DNA of 64,000 nucleotides, from assembly GCA_949775045.1 (NCBI GenBank), contig OX459096.1:46966379-47030378 (forward strand), written 5' to 3'. The notes under the pieces were generated by a model that did not search any database, had not been told where the DNA came from, and worked only from the letters and a program-made list of their open reading frames with translations. Positions within the stretch are counted from its first letter, which is position 1. Each line of letters begins with the position of its first letter. Positions 31,286 to 45,400 of this stretch are shown in pieces. Origin of the DNA: Metridium senile (Eukaryota; Cnidaria; Anthozoa; Actiniaria; Metridiidae). The translations under genes and the position numbers were made by a program.

Positions 31286-33310
31286 TTAAGGTGGATCACT
31301 ATAGTTTTCGGAAAGCCACACAAGGCCGTTTTAAACGTCGTTTTGACAAACTTCACAATTTTCGATTGACCTGAAACTTTTACAGATTATCAGTCTTAGA
31401 CTGAAATTTAAAACAATATACTTTGTTTTTAGATTTGTATTTTAATAGCAGCGATATACAGGAAAAACGGAAATCAGTTGCGCTTAAATTGTAGACGAAC
31501 GCGATGAGATCTCGAAAAGCGGCTACCACCACAGTAAACTACAACACTAGGCACCCAAAATATCAAAGAATTAGAGAAATCTGTATGTTTGATTTCGAGA
31601 AAATTACAGATATATTTTGTACTTTGTAGTTTTGAGTGTTAGAAGGAATCACTCAATGTGTGGCAATGTGACTTACAATAACTGAACAAATAGCGCTCAA
31701 AAACCGTCAAAACCTTCCCTGTACATATATGTCTTTAGTTACTAAGTTTGAGACAATAAATCGTTCACAGTATTGAGAAATTATTTTTTTCCTTAGAGAT
31801 GTTAGAGCTTGACTTCAAGCGAAAACACATCACTGTTGCGCTTTTCTAGAAATATTCAAAACTGCCGTTTACATTTTTCTGTAAAATTCACAAACTCTTC
31901 TCCAAAGTACTAGAAATGCTATACTGAAGTTTCATAATAATTGAGGCATTTAAACGTGGTAAAAAAATTAAACTTGGATATCTTAACGAAGTCGACCCGT
32001 TCGGATGTTCACGGCCGCTAATGATGCAAATCTGCGCTACATTCTGGAGTCACGACGCAATACACCGTGACGGTTTTGGTTGAGTTATTACTTCCGGCGA
32101 TAAAAGAAAGAGCCAGGGAAGGGAGGGGAGGGCTGGAGCTGAGTTGGTTTACCCTCATAGAAATATATGGGGAAAAAAGCAACGACTTAAGATGATTAAT
32201 TTTGTTTTTAATGCTTCTTTCTTCTTAAGATATTAGAATTACGTGGCAATCACAAAAACTAATCTTCAGTTAATTTGTACAATGCTTGTACTAAATCCAC
32301 AAAACATATAGCACTTTATGATAATAAATTTCGCTAATTTCTTTATTCCATTGTTCTTTTGTTAGTTGTGACTTTTTATTCGCAGGTATTTTGAGAGAAA
32401 AGGTAACTAATTTGCAATTCATTTCACAAATTCAACTGGCACAAAGGAATGTATACATGCAGTCAGATGTAATCAAAAGAACAATGGAATGAAGCAATTA
32501 GCGAAATTTATTTTTATCGCCGGAAGTAATAACTCAACCAAAACCGTCACGGTGTATTGCGTCGTGACTCCAGAATGTAACGCAGATTTGCATCATTAGC
32601 GGCCGTGAACATCCGAACGAGTTTAATTTTTTTTTACCACGTTTAAATGCCTCAATTGAAATGAAGCTTCAGGATAACATTACTAGTACTTTGGAGAAGA
32701 GTTTGTGAATTTTACAGAAAAATGTAAACGGCAGTTTTGAATATTTCTAGAAAAGCGCAACAGTGATGTGTTTTCGCTTGAAGTCAAGCTCTAACATCTC
32801 TAAGGAAAAAAATAATTTCTCAATACTGTGAACGATTTATTGTCTCAAACTTAGTAACTAAAGACATATATGTACAGGGAAGGTTTTGACGGTTTTTGAG
32901 CGCTATTTGTTCAGTTATTGTAAGTCACATTGCCACACATTGAGTGATTCCTTCTAACACTCAAAACTACAAAGTACAAAATATATCTGTAATTTTCTCG
33001 AAATCAAACATACAGATTTCTCTAATTCTTTGATATTTTGGGTGCCTAGTGTTGTAGTTTACTGAAGTGGTAGCCGCTTTTCGAGATCTCATCGCGTTCG
33101 TCTACAATTTAAGCGCAACTGATTTCCGTTTTTCCTGTATATCGCTGCTATTAAAATACAAATCTAAAAACAAAGTATATTGTTTTAAATTTCAGTCTAA
33201 GACTGATAATCTGTAAAAGTTTCAGGTCAATCGAAAATTGTGAAGTTTGTCAAAACGACGTTTAAAACGGCCTGGTGTGGCTTTTCAAAAACTATAGTGA
33301 TCCACCTTAA
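31286..33310. mobile_element. 2-kb long-inverted-repeat (foldback) element with TTAA target sites
   Basis: GGTGGATCACTATAG (31290-31304) is matched in reverse at the far end (33292-33306), and TTAA flanks both sides (31286-31289 and 33307-33310). The arms, about 819 bp (31290-32108) and 790 bp (32517-33306), are almost identical reverse complements. Differences are a few substitutions and small indels, including about 23 bp near 31975 missing from the right arm. A shorter inner pair (32320-32362 with 32476-32512) continues the symmetry beyond about 210 bp present only on the left. No transposase frame is visible. TTAA duplications fit piggyBac- or Kolobok-like transposition. Confidence 0.88.
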
Positions 33311-35708
33311 ACCAGAAAAAAAAATACATATGACGATCGTGACAATTAACCTAACTAATATAGTCAAAAGACCATGGAGGGAAAGGACTATTTGCCTTTG
33401 GACTTTCAACGGTTGATCACCCCTTGGCTTAGCCTGGCGACTTGCGCTAACTAAGCGACTATAGTCTATTCGGCTGTTTAAGTTTTATTGTTATACTAAA
33501 TCCCTTTTGGAACGTCGGTCCAATCAGAACCATTTGGATTTGATTATAGTTTAAAATCTAATTTAAAATCAACGATGACTGTTATGAACGAGGGGAATTG
33601 TGTAGATGGTGTTTACTCCAGCGAACCCCGTTGTATTGATAAATCGTTTCTCCTTCTTTCCCCTACTTCTCTATTTCCCCTGCCTCGCTCTTTCCCGCTA
33701 CCTCTCTCTTCCCCCCTACCTCTCTCTTTCCTTCTACCTCTTTCCATCCCTCTCTTCCTCCTCCCTCTCTCTGCCCCCTCCCTCTCTTTCTTTTTGAGGA
33801 CCCTCCTGAAAATCATCTTTGATGAGTGAGGAGTTCCTCTTTAAATATTATTTCCCCCTCCCCGTCTCTTTCCCTCTCCATCTCTTTGCCCCTCCATCTT
33901 TCTTTCCCCCTCCCTCTTTCTTTCCCTCTCTCTTTCGATTCCCCCTCCCTCTCTTCTCGGGGGTTATCAAAGAAGACAACCCACATACTAGAAAGAACAA
34001 GAACACAAACACATCATTTTACTTTGGCCATTTATTTACACGAATTTGTACTACTTCTAACAGAGTAAACTAACTGCTATGAATCTAGAATTGGGCCATT
34101 TCTAATACAAAATATGAATGAGTAATAGTCATTGATATGAAAAAATGTTCCCTTATTTTGTCAGCATAGTATTAGACCATTTGCTGATCAATATATCATG
34201 GATCGACTTGTAATTTACCAAAATAGATCTCAAAAATAACTCTAAAGGTTTCAAGGGGTTGGGTCTCCGAAGTAAACTTAACCAATTTTAATGGTTACAG
34301 TATTGAGATGTTTCCCCAATGCAATTATCTTGTGAAATACGTTGGTTTGAACTTTTTTTGACCTGTGTAGACTAGCCCTTTTGGTTAACACAGATAAGCT
34401 GTACTTTGTAATTTTGTTAAATGTCATGTATATATTTGTATTTGGGTGGTCTTCTGTGTCTTACAAATTACCGATAAAATATTTCAAACAAGTACTTCTA
34501 AAGAGGATTGTATTGGGAAAACATCGAAGCAAACGAATAAGGTCTATTCCCAATGTAAATAGATGCGGATATGATTCCAATATATGTAAATTATTATTAC
34601 TCCATTTGTTCTTTTAAATAGTTTTCTTTAAATGTACAGGGTTTTAAAAGTTGCTTTCGTAAAAAAGCGAAAAAATATCAAAAAAGTATATTCTAAAATC
34701 TAACAAAATCGAGTGAAGTGCTTTGAATATTGATATGCTGCGAAACATAATGTTTTAATCTGGATACAATTATTAAATCAAATTGATGACATATCGATTG
34801 GACGTCAATACATATGGTATGCGGTTACTCGCATTTTACCGCCATTTGTGACCTTGCAAGTCGAGCTTTGGCAGCGTTCATGAATTCTTAATTTTTTACG
34901 ATTTTCGACAATTAAACGGTAATATTTTTCACAATTAAGTGATAGTAATCATTGCTAGTTTGAAACAACAAATGGTGAGTACTACAATCGACGATAATTT
35001 AGAAATATTCTCGCCTTATAACCATTAACATATTTCAACATATACCGACCATATATAGATTGACTACTAGTTCTAATTTCTTAGGAATACATGAACTATA
35101 ATATTTGGTTTCATAATCTATACTTTAATTTAACTTTAACGAATTTGTGTTTATAATTTCTTGTTATTTTCTTAACATAATATTGTGCATTAAATTTTTC
35201 GTTTAAAAGCTTACTTTGATCTCATCAAATTTGCGGCTAATTAATAAATTAGCATTCAATATTTTGTCATTTCCTTTTTTTCATTTGCAAATGTTTTTAT
35301 CTATATTGGAATTTTGTTGAGAAAAATAAACAAGAATAATATATTTTTTTCGATGCCCTCTTACTAAAATGTTTTATAATTTATGAAACTTTAGAATTCT
35401 TAAAAGCTGAATTATTTGTATGTTCCTTTATGCCATTAAAAGCATTGATTAATTATATATTTTTAAGTTCCAATGATTGGTTAGTATCGTCCAATATAAT
35501 GTTGCCATGTATGATCAACAAAGGATGTTATTTTAAATAAACCTTGGTACTTGCTTTATAATGTAATTATTCTTGATGTAAATTGTCATTGATTGAAATA
35601 CCAGCCAAAATCATGGCTCATTAATCATTTTTCTTATGATAAGTTGGCTTGGAGCTGGGTTTAACCTTTTAAGGTGTTTCATAACATCATGTACCACCGT
35701 TCAAAGTG
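33311..35708. other. intergenic region between SPATA17 and FOXN2/3
   Basis: No exon is supported. It includes a pyrimidine-rich block (33650-33960) and otherwise AT-rich unique DNA. Short open frames in the pyrimidine block are low-complexity artefacts. Confidence 0.5.
33650..33960. repeat. polypyrimidine CCCTCTCTTT-rich tract
   Basis: Two blocks (about 33655-33795 and 33850-33955) consist almost wholly of C and T on the plus strand in irregular CCCTCTCTTTC-like units. They could adopt triplex structures. They are separated by about 60 bp of mixed sequence. Confidence 0.85.
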
Positions 35709-38700
35709 CTAGCTTGATGCAATGACACATGTGGGTGACTGTGAAACAACTGGACTAGGTGTCTGCGACCCTTCCCTGGAGCTAGTGAGACTGCAAGCCG
35801 AGTTAGCAAGGCTTAAAAGAGCATCTGCTCCAGCATAATCATTCAACTTCGATGCTTTGGTTTTTCGAACTTTTCTTCTAGAGCCAGTCTTGTGGCCGTC
35901 AAATTCTTCTTCAAAACCCTGACCACAACCACTGTCACCAAGATCATCATGTTTGATGACTTTCTTCATGTTTTCTTCAATATCACTGTCCTCATTTTCA
36001 TCCTCTGATTCAGAATTATGATCAAACTCAAATTCCCCATCCAGGGATGAATCCGGAGATATGTTGCAATCTTTTAGTTTCGATGCCTCAATTAAGCTCC
36101 CAAGTGATGCTGAGAATCTATGTTGAAAATGTCTGTGAAGTTAACAAATATAAATGAATAAGAAACCATGTTTGGATATTGTTTTACGTCCCCCTGAGAG
36201 TGAGGGGGGAAACAGTGTAGATTTAATAATAAAAAGAAACAGCAATCTGTATACTTCTGGGGAGAAATATCAAAGGGCACAACTTTCACAACAAAGGATT
36301 TCAGTTTTTTTTTTCTGGGCTGTCACATACCAAGATTGCCATACACATGCTACCTGTTCTAAGAAATAAATAATATGCATTTATCAATTTATCAATACTT
36401 ACTTTCTATGTAGTTCAGTTGCCATAGTTGGTAGGCCAGAGAAGGAACCACGGTGTTTGTAGAAATATGCTTTAGCTCGTTTGACTAGAGAGTCTTCCTC
36501 AATTGCAGATGGAGGACAAGACTGAGATCGTACTACTGTAAAATACCAATACATAAATTAATTAAACATAATAATACATAAATATTACAGTGCGAATCAA
36601 AAAACCATGGGCACCCAGAAATATTTTAGAAATCGTTAATTATTCGTCAAACAACTCATAAACAACTCTAACTACAAAAAAAAATCATACTACACATCAG
36701 TCAAACTTCTTGCGGTGATATAGTTGTTTCTGAGTTGTTCAACGAACAATAAACGATTTCTAAAATATTTCTGGGTACCCACGGTTTTTTGATTCGCACT
36801 GTAAAAATTCATCAAAATTTAGTAACCTACAATAGTTATTGATAATAAAATACATTTTTAATAATTTTGTAAATATAAGATAATTACACAAAGTTCATAC
36901 CCAATCATTATAGTTGCACAATACAATCAAACATCATTATTGCATCCTTGTTACCAGATTTAAATCTGCCTCTCACATGTATTAGATGACTGCATGCCAG
37001 TTATAGTTATATTATAACAACAGTATCATTTTACCCACTATCTTAATCTTGCCCAAGACCATCTATACAGTTGACCAATAAAGTCAAATGCAAAAGCTAC
37101 AATTACAAGCTCTATCATATAAAAAAATATCAATATCCTTTTTAAAATTGGAATAATAATAGTCATTATCACACTTACTTTCTGCAGCTCTTATTTCAGG
37201 GGGAGTTGCAATCAAGCACATTGTTGCAACTGCTTCTGCCTCAGCATCAGGGTCTACATCAGATGAATCGTACCTACTGTGTCCTAAAAAACAAAAAGAA
37301 CATGTGTTCAAAAACTATAATTTCAGACAGTATACAATAAGCATTATTATATATCCTATTCAAACTTGTTTTATTATTGGTCTTAATAACTGATCCCTCG
37401 GGAAATCAGTTAATTTTGTTTCCCTCGAATCTCAATCATTGAGATTCTCGGGAAACAAAACTAACTGTTTCCCTCAGGACCAGTCATTAAATGCTAAATA
37501 TCAAACTTGCTCAACAAGGAGAATATTATTGTGCCAACCACTGAAATTATTCAAGGTTTTAACCCTTTGTAATTAAAGAATGAATACATAGTAGAGTGTT
37601 CTTGAATTCATAATTAACTCACCATTTAATCCGTTTAATACCAAGTGGGTAGTGGATCTGTAGGAGGAATACCAAAAAAAAATTGAGCACAGACTTAGAG
37701 AGAACAAAAAATTGTACACAGCAACAATGACAAAAAAAATATATCAATCAATCAATCAACCACTCAATTACTAAGGCTACGTTTACACGATAGCAGACAA
37801 ACTTTTGACCGGTCAAAATAACATCCGCTTAGGGGTTCCGTTCACATGGGACCAGGCTAAACAAGCAATAATTTGGACGCCTAACCGATCAAATATTCGT
37901 CTGAACAGAGCAAAAATATTGATCGGTTCCATGTGTATAGCATGTCCAGAACAATCTTTTGACTGGTCAAAAATTCATCTGGTACCATGTAACCTAGCCT
38001 AAAGCAGTCAATCAATCAATATTAAATCAATCAGAATCAATCAATTAATCGGTCCACAACTAAATCACATACCCATTTTGCGGTGATGGAGGAGGTGTAG
38101 ATAGAAAGTGATGATATGCATTGTATGAGGGTGTTTTCCTTAAAGCCTGAACAAGATTGGGTCGATAATCTGGATCAACTGTCCACAAGGAGCCTTTACC
38201 AACATTCTGAAGAAAAAAAATAATGAAATAGATAAATATAACTGCATTCTACAGGATGGCTCACTTTATCACCACAAGCCAACCCATCTCATCCTCAACA
38301 ATCACCACACTTTTACAACTTAGTTTGATGCACACAGATCTGGGCCTGGTTGTTCAAAGCCCGATTTGTGCTAATCCTGGTTTAACTCTTAAAAAAACCT
38401 ATACCGTTAATCCAGGTTTAGCACTAATCGGGCTTTGAACAACCGGGCCCAGTACAGTATAACATCCATAATTACATGGCTCTATTTTGTGTGGGTATAC
38501 AGGACATTAAAATTACAGTGCGAATCACAAAACTGTGGGCACCCAGAAATATTTTAGAAATCGCTTTTTGTTCGTTGAACAACTTAAATACAACTATATC
38601 ACCGCAAGAAGTTTGACTGATGTGTAGTATGATAAACTTTTTGTATTTAGAGTTGTTTGTGAGTAGTTGTTCAACGAACATAACGATTTTTTAAATATTT

Positions 38701-39423
38701 CTGGGTGCCCACGGTTTTTCGATTTGCACTGTAATAATGATAACTTGCAATCAATTGCAAGTAATATAACAATAACAAATAAAATTAGTTAGATTATGTA
38801 CACTATATGTCCTTATAATACATGTCACTAAGCACTTAGTTATTGTATAACTGTAAATTACAGCCTATACTTACTTGTACTCCGCCTTTGAACTTGTCCA
38901 CTTTCTTGAAACACTTGTTGAGTGACAGATTATGCCGTACAGAGTTTTTCCACCCTAGTCTGGCATCTCTGAAGTATGGAAATCTATCCATAATCCAGTT
39001 ATAAATGTCCTTTACTGGCAATCGCTTGTTAGGTGAGTCCTCAATTGCCATAAAAATCAGCGATGAAAATGAGTAAGGAGGCTTTGAAGGGGTTTTCTGT
39101 TTGTTCAAATACCCATCACCATTAACTGCACCATGTTGAGCGAGATTTAGTTCATTTGTATAATCATTTTCACCTTCTTCTGGTGGTGTAGGAACTGATG
39201 GTCCAACATTGAATCCCCGTAAAACATCATTACGACTTAACCAGTTAAGACTTGTCAGGTCATTGTCATTGTCTTTAGTAGTTCTGATTGCACCAAAGCA
39301 GCTGCTACTAAGCTTATTGTTGACCAGTTCTGGTTTCCCCAAAGTTAAATTAACACTCTGACTTAAGTAAGGACCTGGGCTCAGGCAAGCCTTCTCCAGA
39401 TCAGACTTGCGAATTGGAGGCAT
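35709..39423 (-). CDS. FOXN3: forkhead transcription factor, FOXN2/3 class
   Basis: Six coding exons on the minus strand, 39423-38875, 38206-38073, 37657-37623, 37283-37179, 36535-36403 and 36132-35709, join in frame to 459 residues. The forkhead domain (about 114-203) starts [17 protein letters not shown] and has the recognition helix [13 protein letters not shown]. The following [20 protein letters not shown] is typical of FOXN2/FOXN3 (CHES1); invertebrates usually have one such gene, so the symbol is by class. The acidic region ([19 protein letters not shown]) and the C-terminal GADALLSLA also suit the class. The protein should be a nuclear DNA-binding regulator. A 5' UTR exon is implied by the acceptor TTTTTTTCAG just before the ATG (exon edge 39432). 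Introns hold two mariner MITEs and other hairpin elements. Confidence 0.93.
36588..36801. mobile_element. mariner-like MITE copy 1 (CAGTGCGAATCAAAAAAC ends)
   Basis: A 214-bp near-palindrome flanked by TA on both sides (36586-36587, 36802-36803), starting CAGTGCGAATCAAAAAACC and ending GGTTTTTTGATTCGCACTG. TA target sites and CAGT ends fit Tc1/mariner-derived MITEs. It lies in the FOXN2/3 intron before exon 5. Confidence 0.88.
37384..37491. mobile_element. palindromic element with TTAATRACTG ends
   Basis: TTAATAACTGATCCCTCGGG on the left is matched in reverse by the stretch ending CCTCAGGACCAGTCATTAA, and TTTTGTTTCCCTCGAATCTC meets its complement around the centre CTCAATCATTGAG. About 108 bp in a FOXN2/3 intron. 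Confidence 0.7.
37772..38003. mobile_element. TIR element with AAGGCTACGTTTACA ends
   Basis: TAAGGCTACGTTTACACGA on the left is loosely matched in reverse by TACCATGTAACCTAGCCTAA on the right. The interior repeats GACCGGTCAAAA and GACTGGTCAAAA in direct and variant form. It lies in a FOXN2/3 intron. The terminal repeats are imperfect. Confidence 0.5.
38342..38450. mobile_element. hairpin MITE with GGGCCTGGTTGTTCAAAGCC ends
   Basis: GGGCCTGGTTGTTCAAAGCC at 38342 pairs with GGCTTTGAACAACCGGGCCC ending at 38450, continuing through CTAATCCTGGTTTAAC against GTTAATCCAGGTTTAG. 109 bp, in the first FOXN2/3 intron. Confidence 0.8.
38516..38731. mobile_element. mariner-like MITE copy 2
   Basis: A 216-bp near-palindrome flanked by TA (38514-38515 and 38732-38733), colinear with 36588-36801 and with the split copy at 22107. 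It sits in the FOXN2/3 intron between exons 1 and 2. Confidence 0.88.
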
Positions 39424-39431
39424 GGTTTAAT

Positions 39432-42400
39432 TCTGAAAAAAAGAAATCACATAAGTATAAAACTACATCCTTAAGGTTAGATCTATATAAAACCAACATT
39501 TAAATAATAGAGTGAGAGTTACCAAGAATATATTTCGTCCCACTGCAGATCTTTGCGAGTACACCATATCATGTGATATAACATTTTTAAACGTTTCAAA
39601 CACCTTGTTTCAAACACCTCATGACAATACATAATAATGATAAAAAATAACAATGATAAAAATTACTTTTTACTCTTTATGAATATTCTATAAACAGTAT
39701 TTCAGGTTAGTTGCATTATATACCATGCAAACTTTAAGAGCTATAGTGAAATATCATTTGTACTATTAGGAACATTCTTACTCATACTCATTGAATAACT
39801 GATTTTTCATGTTGCAATGTGTTGATCTCCACCAGATGAATTACCAGCTTGATGTCTACATCAAAGCCTACATTTAAAGTTATTTCTTTACTATGATAAT
39901 AGCTCCACCCCCTTTTGTTGGGATACAAACATGAAGCTGTTTTCTGTTGCTATGAGAAACCACAAATAACAAAAGAGATGGCAACACCTGTTCCTAGATG
40001 ACAAAACAACGGTCACAGACCTCAAACAAAGAGCTTATTAACTCATCCTTTTTAAAACAAAAACAAGTTCTAGAAACCCTAAGTAGTGTAAAAGACTTAT
40101 TATTCTATTCCTATTATACTAGCCATTAATTAAGAGTTTTTCTTAAGTAATTGTGACATGTTTTCTTGGAATTCAACCACAAAGAAAAAACTAATGCACT
40201 AACAGCCACTCCAATTTATCTGATTTTATAAGCTTTATGATTAAAGACTTTTATGTTTAAGCTTCTTAATGAATTATTATATAGAGAATATTGATGTATA
40301 GTTTTTATTTTTATTTAATACATATTTAGAATATTTGTGCAGTTATTCTAACATCTGCAAAATAAATTATTCTGATGACATCCACAATCTATTAAGGTTA
40401 AAAGGATTGCACTTTATCGCTAGTTTTTGTATGGTTATTGATTTTTAATTCGAAAAAATACTTGCTTTGATGGCCAATACTTGTACATGCAACCTTGAAT
40501 GATCTGTGTGGCTGTAAACAACATTGCATAACTTAAAATAAATGTTGAATATTTGTTAATGTGCACATTACACAATACGTGTTAAAAATAACCATTGTAT
40601 TGATAAGGTTATCAACTTTTCCATCTTACTAAAAGCAGCTATGACAAAAAGTAAAAAATAATTAAAAAGACCAAAGAGAAAAACTTGATAAGGTATTTGT
40701 GGTTGACTCTAGAGATGCATCCATAAATGTTTATCCATTTAGAATGTCATTAGACGATATGACAGAAACGTAAGCTCAAAACACACAGGTTGAAGTAGTT
40801 TTTATGACAATAATTTGACACATTAAGCAAATTTGAACGCTTTAAAACCTAGCTGCATGATTTTGTTGATGCAAAAGGCGGTTTTGAAATGCAATTTGAG
40901 TTGCCCTGGCAACAACACGATCAACAGTATTAAGGAGCCCTTGCATACATAATGCTAATTCCTTGATAAATATTACATTCTTAATTAGTTGAAAACATAC
41001 TGTGTATATATGGATTATTGGCAAAATTGTAATTTTCAGTAGATCAACCTTATAAACAATCACATTTTGACAAAGTGAGAATTTCAAAAATCTATTTAAA
41101 CAACATTTTTTATTGTTCTCTTTCCCATTTTTTTAAAAAAAAACTGATTAATTAATAAATGTATTTTTGAAGTGCCACTTGTCAGGGAGAACAAACAGTT
41201 TTTGTTTTGGTTAGTGATTGTGTTTCAAGGAAGATTAAAAGCCTTAAAGTAAACATATAATATTTTCTTAAAAGCCATATCAAACATGTAGGAATAACAC
41301 CATGACACTACATGACATACAAGAGTATTTGTAACATGTTGAAGCAGGAATAGATAGCTATACTAAATTAATATGTTTTGACTTTCAAGTCATGATACTG
41401 CAACACAGAAATTGAAACAACAACAACACTAGAGACCCAACACTAAGGTTTCTTTCCTTCAACACAGTGCACATCAACATGGTATAACAATTAAATTCAT
41501 ATTGATCTATTAGTATCATCATTACAATTATATTGCTATCTATTTATATAATATAACTACTTGAATTGGAATGATAAATAGACTGTACTATTATATTATA
41601 TTATCATATACTGACTAGGTGTGACCAGGAAAAATAATTCTTATACAAAACAAACAACACACTATTTAATCAGCCATAGTAAAAGCTTTTAGAGAGGATG
41701 GTCTAGCCAAAGCTACTCATTAGCATGAAGTTGTTTACCACAGAATGCAGTACTAACCTTTAAGCAACTGTCTGCTATACACAAGTGAAAGTACAACTCT
41801 AGCAGTATATCTTAGTTCAATGTAGTTTTAATAACAGCATCTGGTAAACTCATAACTACAGCATGTGATAATAATCTGATAGTGCTCCCAACACTACGCC
41901 AGCAGTAGAGCAGTTGTAGGAATTTCTCAAAAACTAAGCTATTGTGAATACAGACAGGCAAAAACAAGATTCCGTTAAGTTAAGATATAAGGACAGGATT
42001 ACACTATATAACTGATATGTCCTGTCCAAAATGAAACATTGAATGGAAACAATTTCACTTCATCTGGTAAAATGCTCAAAATAGCATTAGGTAACCTAGG
42101 TAACCTTGGGTACATGGTGGATCATGTAGATTGATCTAGCTTTAAATATTTGCACCACACAGTACAGCTTGTGTTATAAAGTATTAATAAAAGCTTAAAT
42201 TGCAAATATGAACATAATCAAATTAGAAATACTGTGTGATTGAAATAATTTTGTGACAATCAAGTGACAAAATGAATAAATTATTTCTGTCACTTGACAG
42301 GGAAAATATATCATTTGTAAAAAAATTCATGAAACAGCTGAAATGAGGTACATAAAAAATGCTTGAAAGTGCCTAATTAAGACCATTGGCCTAGTATGTG

Positions 42401-45400
42401 CTAATGTACTTAATATATTATATCTAGCAAATTCACATCCATAAATAATGACTATCTTGTTATAATGTGATTATGGGTTGATTTCGAGCAGATGCTGTCG
42501 CTGTAAAGATATCCATTATTTAGATCATATGCACTATTTGCCTAATTCTATTGAAAGTGGAACTATCACTTTCAACCTTTTGGTTCACACAGAACTTAAA
42601 ATTGCACAATAATCTGTGTTATGCATCGATAGTATTGTTCTATCTAGTTGTTAATTTACCAGTTAAATATCAGATATTATTTGCTGGTAATACCAGTATG
42701 TATATATTCCAGAACACATGTTTTCCATATGAATGCTTCCCTTCACAAAACCTTCTGACTTTGCATGACTAGAAACTGTTGTCTATGATATTTTACAAGT
42801 AAACATGGACGAAAAGCTCTTACCAAGGTAGACATATTTACTGCAGATTAAACCAGATTTAATACTAATTCTTATTTATCTGTTTATAGAAAATTTACTG
42901 CTCTCCATGGGAAGGGTCCATGACAACAGCAAACAAACCCTTATTGTTGACATCCAATTGTCAAGATAAATCCGACAAGCAAGCACCATGTGTGAAAATG
43001 TTGATCAGTCTGTGATAGCTTATAAGATATTTCGTGTGAAGTACTCATAGAATAGACCTTGCATACTCTTCTCCCTCAAAACACAAACACGATGGCCTTA
43101 CAAAACCTATTGATATTTGTGTGTGTTTTCTTAAAACTGCGAACAGTCGAAAGGCTGGTCTTTTCGCTCTACAGTAGTACAAATTAATAAATATTTATAT
43201 CCGTCATGGTAGTTGGAAGAAGCGGACAAAGGAACACATGCAAATAAGCGTGTCGTCTCCTAGGAACTGTGTAAACTCCCGAGCAATCTGTTTCAATTGG
43301 TAAACTCTCTACTCTCTAGCTTACAAAATCCCAAATACAATTTTGTAAAAATTAAGCAAATTTGAACAAGGAAGACAAAAAAATACAAGTTGGTACGTTC
43401 TGAGATAATAATTTTGTCGGATCAAGTCCATTTGATCGATAATGATAATGAGAATCATCGGTGCATACTGATTTGGTTCTAGAAACCTCCGAAAATGAAA
43501 ATTATTTTGTTGAAGACTCTTTCGGTTTACACTCTAAACAGCTATGATCGTGTAAATTGTGTTTTTTTTTCATCGAAATTGAAGAATAAATATAGTGTTA
43601 ACAGCAATTAAAATAGTCGCAATTTTCTAAGAGATTTTAATTTGGAAAGAAAGCAAAACAAAACCTTAAACGATCAGCCAAGAACGGGTTTGAACAAGCA
43701 CTGTTTTCGCAAAATTACCCAATCCCTTCAAGTAAACTTGCTGTGCTGTTCTTTAGACCAAGAACTAAGATCACGAGATAACAAACTAGTTTATACGCAG
43801 AAATGGGCTTAATCAGGTTTTTTCGCCGATAACACTTTTAAAGCCACCAATTTGCACAAATGCGAAATAAAACCTTGCTATAAAATACGAAAGATAATAA
43901 ATCTGCACTTCTAAGTCAGACAGTTGCAGTGAATGTAAACAGTGATGGAGCGTAACGGAGATGGTCACAGTCCACGTGCAGTCCATACAAGGTCTTTAGA
44001 AGGCTTCTTTCAATCACACAATAGGCCAATCGATCCAAGTATATTTAGAAACTCTAAAGTCACCCTTGGGATTGTATTACACATTTAAAATTCTTCCCGA
44101 GAAAACCTGATATGAAGACTCCATATGTTTTAATATAGGATTTCATTTAAAAACCTAAAACTTGAAAAAATTTCCTCGTAATTAAAATCAAGACACACTG
44201 TGATAACATTCCGTCCGTAGATATTCAAAGAGTCCAAACGTGGTTCATCATTTATTCATTTGCATTCAAAATCCTATTTTTCCTGACAGCGATGATCTAG
44301 TGGTGAACTTCAAAAGTTAAACTTCCTTTTCAACACATAGTGTATTCATTGATAAACAAGAAAGCGAAACAGGGTAACTTTGCGCTGAAGCAACTAAGAA
44401 ACCACAAAAACATACGTTTATTATTACCATACGCGCGCGGTGTTGTTTTCGATCATTTCGTATTTAGGCCAGAGGTTGAATGGCACCACCACTGAGGCAA
44501 AAATAAAAGCAATTGAAAGTAAATTCTATAGAAGCTGAGTGTAGTGTTATTATGTACCGTTCTCTACGAGAAAAGTTTTGATTTTCGCACTTCGTCTAAT
44601 AGTTACATTCATATCTTCAATTAAACGCACAATTATTCTCGTGGAGTAACAATAAATCTAATAAGAATAGGTAGTTATTCGGTCTATGTTTCAAGAAATC
44701 CCCTAAGGACGAGAAATTTTCTAACACAGTGGAAGCAATTTGAATCGGAACTAAAATTGTGAAAGCGGTTGTTATGCCGACATGAACGCGAACTCGAAGA
44801 AAAATATTAAATCACACTTGCGACATCAAGAATCGAAAACAACGTGCTCCCGATAAATGGACGCACATGCTTCCACACAATAGACACGGTGTAAAGTATC
44901 TTTCCAAGGCAATAAGTCACCATAGAATACTAGCTCTCTTTGAATTAACTTGCCTTCGTATAGCGGGGCAGATATCACAAAGTTAGTGTGAATTTACCAA
45001 TGAGTTCATTGGAACATGAACAAGCACAACAATCGTGGGCAGTGACACAACACGCACCGTAACAGCCTTATTTCGTCTCAACTCCTTGTGTTTTTATTTG
45101 CACAATACAGCAACACTATCATCCACATGTCTAAGGTTTAAAATTGCTTCCCTAGAAATTCCTGCTTGGATATCCATCGCAAAGTACCCGCAGTATTCCT
45201 CACCATTTCAACAACAACATGCAACGTGGCTGGACCTTAGCTTATTCACACACTGATCATATAACAGAAATAAAAATATATTAGCTCACCTAAAATTATT
45301 GCAATCTCATGGGCGCGATGTAAGTCTTCATTTTATGATACCCAAGGCTTTGTAGAAATTACTGCTGAAACAGAAAGAGGAACAGTTCAATAATATGTCT

